From Patescibacteria group bacterium (GTDB lineage: Bacteria; Patescibacteriota; Minisyncoccia; UBA10092): a DNA stretch of 33,972 bases. Within the stretch, counting starts at the first letter, position 1. Each line of letters opens with the position of its first letter. Location: NCBI GenBank assembly GCA_018826255.1, contig JAHJZO010000042.1, forward strand, positions 1 through 33,972, written 5' to 3'. The translations under genes and the position numbers were made by a program. The notes below the pieces were generated by a model. It was not told the origin of the DNA. It worked only from the letters and a program-made list of their open reading frames with translations, and did not search any database. Shown here in pieces: positions 29,923 through 33,972 of this stretch.

Positions 29923-30110
29923 TATAAAAATGCCTCTTCCGAAGAAGAGGCATTTGCCTTTTTATGTTCCATAGCTATTTCTAGCCAGAGGCAGAATTTT
30001 ACTTGGCGCCCTCTCCAAGGTTCTTTATCGTCTAATGACCATCACCTCCTTTTCATCTCAAGCCGCAGGGCACTGATGGCAACACTGCGGCCACTAAAAA
30101 ACTTCACTGT
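29923..30110 (-). ncRNA. Candidate structured small RNA (~190 nt), family not recognised
   Basis: Near-consensus promoter at 30117..30145, stems GCCGCAG/CTGCGGC, CTTGG/CCAAG, GGCTA-GAAA-TAGCT, UUCG-capped terminator; no convincing ORF. Confidence 0.6.
29928..29955 (-). terminator. Strong intrinsic terminator, UUCG tetraloop
   Basis: AAATGCCTCTTC-TTCG-GAAGAGGCATTT then TT on the minus strand; 12-bp perfect stem. Confidence 0.88.
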
Positions 30111-30116
30111 ATTTGC

Positions 30117-30145
30117 AGTATAGCACAAACAATAATGTTTGTCAA
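30117..30145 (-). promoter_or_regulatory. Near-consensus sigma-70 promoter of the candidate sRNA
   Basis: TTGACA - 17 nt - TATACT; ACAAACA-4-TGTTTGT palindrome overlaps the -35/spacer. Confidence 0.8.
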
Positions 30146-30175
30146 TAGTTTAAGCAATATATACCACAATATGGC

Positions 30176-31165
30176 TTATTTGAGGTAAATCGCTCTGTTT
30201 TGATTGTGTTCTTCGAGGGTTTTGGAAAAAATGGTTATGCCGTCTTTGGCGGAGAGATAATACCAATACGGGCTCGCTTCCGGAGAAAGCGCCGCCTTGA
30301 TAGCGGAGATGCCCGGGTTGGCAATAGGCCCCTTTGGCAAACCGCGGTAAAAATAGGTATTGTATCGCGAATCTATTTTCTTGTCGGAGGCAACAATTTC
30401 ATTGCGGCCGGTGATATAAACCAGCGTGGCATCAACCTGTAGAGGAATATTCGCTTTAAGTCGTTTCCATAATATGCCGGAAACAATTAACCGGTCTGAA
30501 TCTTTTGGAATCTCTTTTTCAATCAGAGAAGCCATAGTTAAAATCTCATATGTGCTGTAAGAAGAAGTTTTTATGGCCGTCTTCAAATCCGGAGTTAATT
30601 TATTATTAAGATTACCAACCATTTTACCAACTATATCAGACAAAGCTGCGTCCTTGAAAAAACGGTAGGAATCGGGGAATAAATATCCTTCCAGAGATGC
30701 GGTCTTTGGCTTGTCGGATAAGATTTCCGAAATATTTTCCAAAAATTTAAAACTCGCTAGTGCGTTCGGATTGGTCAAATTAGCCCTTATTAATCTATCC
30801 TCAATTTGTTTTAAATTAAACCCCTCAGGAATTACGATTAAGACCTCGTTGGTGCCGCCCAGAGCCAATATATCTCCAATATCGCGAACGGACATTTTTG
30901 GCGATAATTTATATTCTCCTGGTTTCAAATCATACTGATTCAAAGACAAGAAAACATAAAGGCGGAAAAGAAAGGGGCTTTTTATCAATCCGGCATTTTT
31001 TAAATTTTCGGCGATTGTCTGGGCCGACTCCCCTTTTTCAACTTTCAAGATTATTGTTTCGCCCGAACTGCTTAACGGCGTTCTTATTTTCCACCAAAAA
31101 ATAAAAAGCGTGGCAAAAATAATAACAAAAAATATTAAAATGACATATGCGATTTTTTTACTCAT
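30176..31165 (-). CDS. mltG: Endolytic transglycosylase MltG (YceG-like)
   Basis: 329 aa; N-terminal TM, LysM-like GESAQTIAENLKNAGLI, LEGYLFPDSYRF, MASLIEKE, GLPKGPIANPGISAIKAAL. Confidence 0.95.
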   Translation of the reverse strand: MSKKIAYVILIFFVIIFATLFIFWWKIRTPLSSSGETIILKVEKGESAQTIAENLKNAGLIKSPFLFRLYVFLSLNQYDLKPGEYKLSPKMSVRDIGDILALGGTNEVLIVIPEGFNLKQIEDRLIRANLTNPNALASFKFLENISEILSDKPKTASLEGYLFPDSYRFFKDAALSDIVGKMVGNLNNKLTPDLKTAIKTSSYSTYEILTMASLIEKEIPKDSDRLIVSGILWKRLKANIPLQVDATLVYITGRNEIVASDKKIDSRYNTYFYRGLPKGPIANPGISAIKAALSPEASPYWYYLSAKDGITIFSKTLEEHNQNRAIYLK

Positions 31166-31913
31166 TTTTTTCCGCCGCTTTTATTATTTTTATAAAACTC
31201 TGGAGTTCAAGAGACGCGCCGCCCACTAAGGCGCCGTCAATTCCATTTTGCGCGATAAAATCAGCTGCATTTTCTTCCGAAACCGACCCGCCGTAAAGAA
31301 CCGGCATATCACTTGCCCATTCGGGTCCGTAGAGGCGGCTTATGATTTTTCTTATTAAAAGCGCCGCCGAAAGGGCATGGTCTGAAGTATCGGCTAAGCC
31401 CGTCCCGATGGCCCAAACCGGCTCATAGGCGATAATCAATCGATTGATTTCCGAAACGCCAACTCCTTCTAGAGCGCTCTCAATTTGTCGGGACAATACC
31501 TTGGAGATATCGTCATTTTGTTCTTTTTCACCCACGGCCAAAATAACCGTTAATCCGATTCTAAGAGCGGTTTTTAATTTCAGATTTATTATTTCCTCCG
31601 TTTCTCCCATGATATACCGCCTTTCGGAATGGCCAATGATCACATGATTACAACCGAGATTTTTCAACATCAATCCCGATATTTCTCCGGTATAAGCGCC
31701 GCGCTCGGCCCAGCTGATATTTTGGGCTGCCAATTTTATTTCTTTCCCGCAATTTTTCTTTAACAACTCAAGATAAACAAACGGCGGAGCGATTATCAAT
31801 TCAATATTTTTCGGCAAGCGCTGAGCCAAAACCCCCTGCACAAAACGCAAGGCCTCGTCAGCCGTTTGAGGATTCATTTTCCAATTAGCGATGATTATCT
31901 TTTTTGCGCTCAT
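31158..31913 (-). CDS. tpiA: Triosephosphate isomerase
   Basis: 251 aa; IIANWKMNP, VIIGHSERR, AYEPVWAIGTG, YGGSV, GALVGGASL. Confidence 0.97.
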   Translation of the reverse strand: MSAKKIIIANWKMNPQTADEALRFVQGVLAQRLPKNIELIIAPPFVYLELLKKNCGKEIKLAAQNISWAERGAYTGEISGLMLKNLGCNHVIIGHSERRYIMGETEEIINLKLKTALRIGLTVILAVGEKEQNDDISKVLSRQIESALEGVGVSEINRLIIAYEPVWAIGTGLADTSDHALSAALLIRKIISRLYGPEWASDMPVLYGGSVSEENAADFIAQNGIDGALVGGASLELQSFIKIIKAAEKNE

Positions 31914-32386
31914 AATAAAAATAAATATTTAAAAATATTTTCGCCAAATACAGTCATGCCGGTAACTATCAAACCGGCGGCTAAAACTCCCAAAACAATA
32001 GACCAAAAGGCATGAGTTTTCGAGATTCCGAAAACAAAAGCGGCCGCCACTCCGGAATAAGCGCCGGTTAACGGTAGTGGAATGGCAACAAACATAAAAA
32101 GCGCCCAATTTTTCCAACATGCAAAATGTTCGGTATGTTTTATTCTCGTTCTCTCAAATAACCAAGAAAAAAATTTGTTAAACCAATAAAATTTGCGACT
32201 TAAATATTCCGATATTTTTTCCAAACCGAATAGAAGCGGCAGTATCGGCAAAATATTCCCCAAAACACCCAAGACAAACGCTTTATATGGATTAAAGCCA
32301 AATTTTAAAATTGCCAAAGGGATAGCTCCTCTAAGCTCGCTTAAAGGCAAGGTGGCGGTAAAAAATGTGATTGATTCATTAAGCAT
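31910..32386 (-). CDS. Small multidrug export protein-like membrane protein
   Basis: 158 aa; ATLPLSELRGAIPLAI...GNILPILPLLFGLEKIS; multiple TMs. Confidence 0.75.
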   Translation of the reverse strand: MLNESITFFTATLPLSELRGAIPLAILKFGFNPYKAFVLGVLGNILPILPLLFGLEKISEYLSRKFYWFNKFFSWLFERTRIKHTEHFACWKNWALFMFVAIPLPLTGAYSGVAAAFVFGISKTHAFWSIVLGVLAAGLIVTGMTVFGENIFKYLFLL

Positions 32387-33339
32387 TATTTTCTAAAAAT
32401 TTCCGCGGCTTCTTCCGGATAAACGGCGACAATATCAAGCCCGGTGCTTAATTCAAAGCCGCCGATGATATCAAATTTTGGCATAATCTCCATATGCCAG
32501 TGATAATGGCCGTAACTTGAACTCCTGTCCACCGGCGCCGTATGGATGAAAAAATTGAAAGCGGGGTCTTTCAGTTTTTTATAAATTTGAGAAAGAGATA
32601 CTTTCAAAGCATCGGCAAGCGCGAATAATTCCGGTTCTTTAATTTTTTCAAAATAAGCAAAATGTTTTTTTGGTAAAATCGCCAATTCAAATTCCGCCCG
32701 CGAGGCAAAGGGAGCAATGACAACCATGTCGCTGTTTTGATAGACTACTCTCTTTTTTTCTTTTAATTCCTTACTAAGCATCCGACAATGCGTGCATTTA
32801 TTATGTTCTTGAAAATAGCGCCGCGAGGCGTCAACACTGCGGGTGATATAAGGCGGCAGTATCGGCAAAGCCAAAATCTGCGAATGAGGATGGGGTATGG
32901 ATGAACCCGCTTCTTTTCCATGATTATGGAAAATCGATATATATTTTATATTTTTTTCTTCGGCCAAACTTTTATAGCGTTCTTGGAAAGCCGCTAAGAC
33001 CGTTTTTATTTCTTCTTTGGTAAAATCAGCCAAATAGCGTTCATGGTCTCTATAAATCACAACATCGTGAGAGCCTAATCCTGGCCCAACCGCCGGATTT
33101 TTATTCGGGATTATCTGCAAAAACCAATCGTTTTTTGTCTTATCTTGATAAACCAAAACTGGCGGTTTGTTTCCGAATTTAGCGGGATTTTCAAAAGGGC
33201 ATTTGTTTTTGGCAAGTTCTGTTTTCGCTCTGTCTTCAAATTTATGTCCCGCGCTGCGAAGCGGCGCGAACAAAATCCAATCACCTGAAATTGAGTCCTG
33301 GCGAAATTCTGATGTAGATTCGGTTTTTTTATTCTTCAT
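32386..33339 (-). CDS. Galactose-1-phosphate uridylyltransferase-like (HIT-fold) protein
   Basis: Start set to ATG 33339; RQDSISGDWILFAPLR, HNHGKEAGSSIPHPHSQILALP, YGHYHWHMEIMPK. Confidence 0.85.
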   Translation of the reverse strand: MKNKKTESTSEFRQDSISGDWILFAPLRSAGHKFEDRAKTELAKNKCPFENPAKFGNKPPVLVYQDKTKNDWFLQIIPNKNPAVGPGLGSHDVVIYRDHERYLADFTKEEIKTVLAAFQERYKSLAEEKNIKYISIFHNHGKEAGSSIPHPHSQILALPILPPYITRSVDASRRYFQEHNKCTHCRMLSKELKEKKRVVYQNSDMVVIAPFASRAEFELAILPKKHFAYFEKIKEPELFALADALKVSLSQIYKKLKDPAFNFFIHTAPVDRSSSYGHYHWHMEIMPKFDIIGGFELSTGLDIVAVYPEEAAEIFRK

Positions 33340-33972
33340 AATTTGTATTTGCCCGTCCACAAACGCCATCTAATTTTGAATAGATCTTTTAATACCTGAA
33401 AATAACTTGAAAAATGTACTGTCGAATTGCCGGAGTTATTCCAGATAACCGGCAATTCTTTTATTTTATAGTTAAACTTCTTGGCTAAAACCAGAACTTC
33501 AATATCAAAGGCAAAGCGGTTAATTTTCGTCCTGGAAAAAATATCATTGGCTGCTTTGGCGGTGAAAAGCTTAAAAGCCCTTTGGGAATCATGAATATCC
33601 CACAATCCGGCAATAATCCTGATGAGATATTTCGAATACTTCCCCAAAAACCGACGATACCATTGAGCATTCTCATTTATTACCGACCCTGGCAGTTCAA
33701 TTGAGCCAATAACAATGTCATAGCCTTCATTGGAGTACGGCCAGAATTTTTCAATTTGCTCCATTGAAATAGCATTATCGGCATCTACAAAAATACGATA
33801 ATCGCCAGTCGCGACAAGCATCCCCTGTTTAACAACATAGCCCTTGCCATGATTTTGAGTATTGGCAATCAGGCTGAATTCCGGTTTATTGCTGATAAAT
33901 TCAGAGACCACTTCAACTGTTTTGTCGGAACCTCCGTCAGAAACCACAATCGCCTCCCAAGAATAATTTAGA
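33336..33972 (-). CDS. Family 2 glycosyltransferase (dolichyl-phosphate glycosyltransferase-like), 5' end outside window
   Basis: Frame continues past 33947 to the window edge (LNYSWEAIVVSDGGSDKT...); HGKGYVVKQGM, FVDADN, DSQRAFKLF. Confidence 0.9.
   Translation of the reverse strand, partial: LNYSWEAIVVSDGGSDKTVEVVSEFISNKPEFSLIANTQNHGKGYVVKQGMLVATGDYRIFVDADNAISMEQIEKFWPYSNEGYDIVIGSIELPGSVINENAQWYRRFLGKYSKYLIRIIAGLWDIHDSQRAFKLFTAKAANDIFSRTKINRFAFDIEVLVLAKKFNYKIKELPVIWNNSGNSTVHFSSYFQVLKDLFKIRWRLWTGKYKL

Noticed and set aside
29971-29985. GGCUAGAAAUAGCU hairpin in the candidate sRNA resembles the repeat:anti-repeat tetraloop of engineered Cas9 guide RNAs
   Set aside because: Short GNRA-capped hairpin with no CRISPR array, Cas9 or anti-repeat context here; coincidence is sufficient.
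29902-30123. 73-aa plus-strand ORF across the sRNA locus
   Set aside because: Antisense to a well-formed promoter and terminator; composition is not protein-like and it reads through the terminator hairpin.

Overview
The window reads as a chromosomal segment of a small-genome bacterium. Gene content and protein style suggest Patescibacteria/CPR, probably Parcubacteria (inference, no database search run). Most of it is densely packed housekeeping operons: rpoD(partial)-dnaG, a MacA/MacB-type ABC system with a large modular surface protein, rpmF, dnaE, thrS-miaA, gatB, rplK-nusG-secE, gyrB-pheT-pheS, gatC-gatA, ligA, mltG, tpiA, a galT-like gene and a GT2 glycosyltransferase. The least ordinary parts are: (1) an initiator tRNA-fMet gene split in its anticodon loop by a ~663-nt group I intron that carries a PD-(D/E)xK homing-endonuclease ORF, in which the last codons of the ORF appear to double as the intron's guide sequence and P2 hairpin; (2) an apparently undescribed ~190-nt structured RNA gene with a near-consensus promoter, a UUCG terminator and an 11-nt perfect anti-anti-SD; (3) a PaaX/Cas2-like wHTH gene whose promoter and the distal ligA promoter share the same nested 34-35-bp palindrome; (4) single-base frameshifts in dnaE and ligA, which are real lesions, recoding, or assembly errors; (5) several nested palindromes, tandem repeats, intragenic repeats and leaderless-type promoters. 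All calls come from reading the sequence by eye and from the supplied ORFs; no alignment, folding or database search was run.
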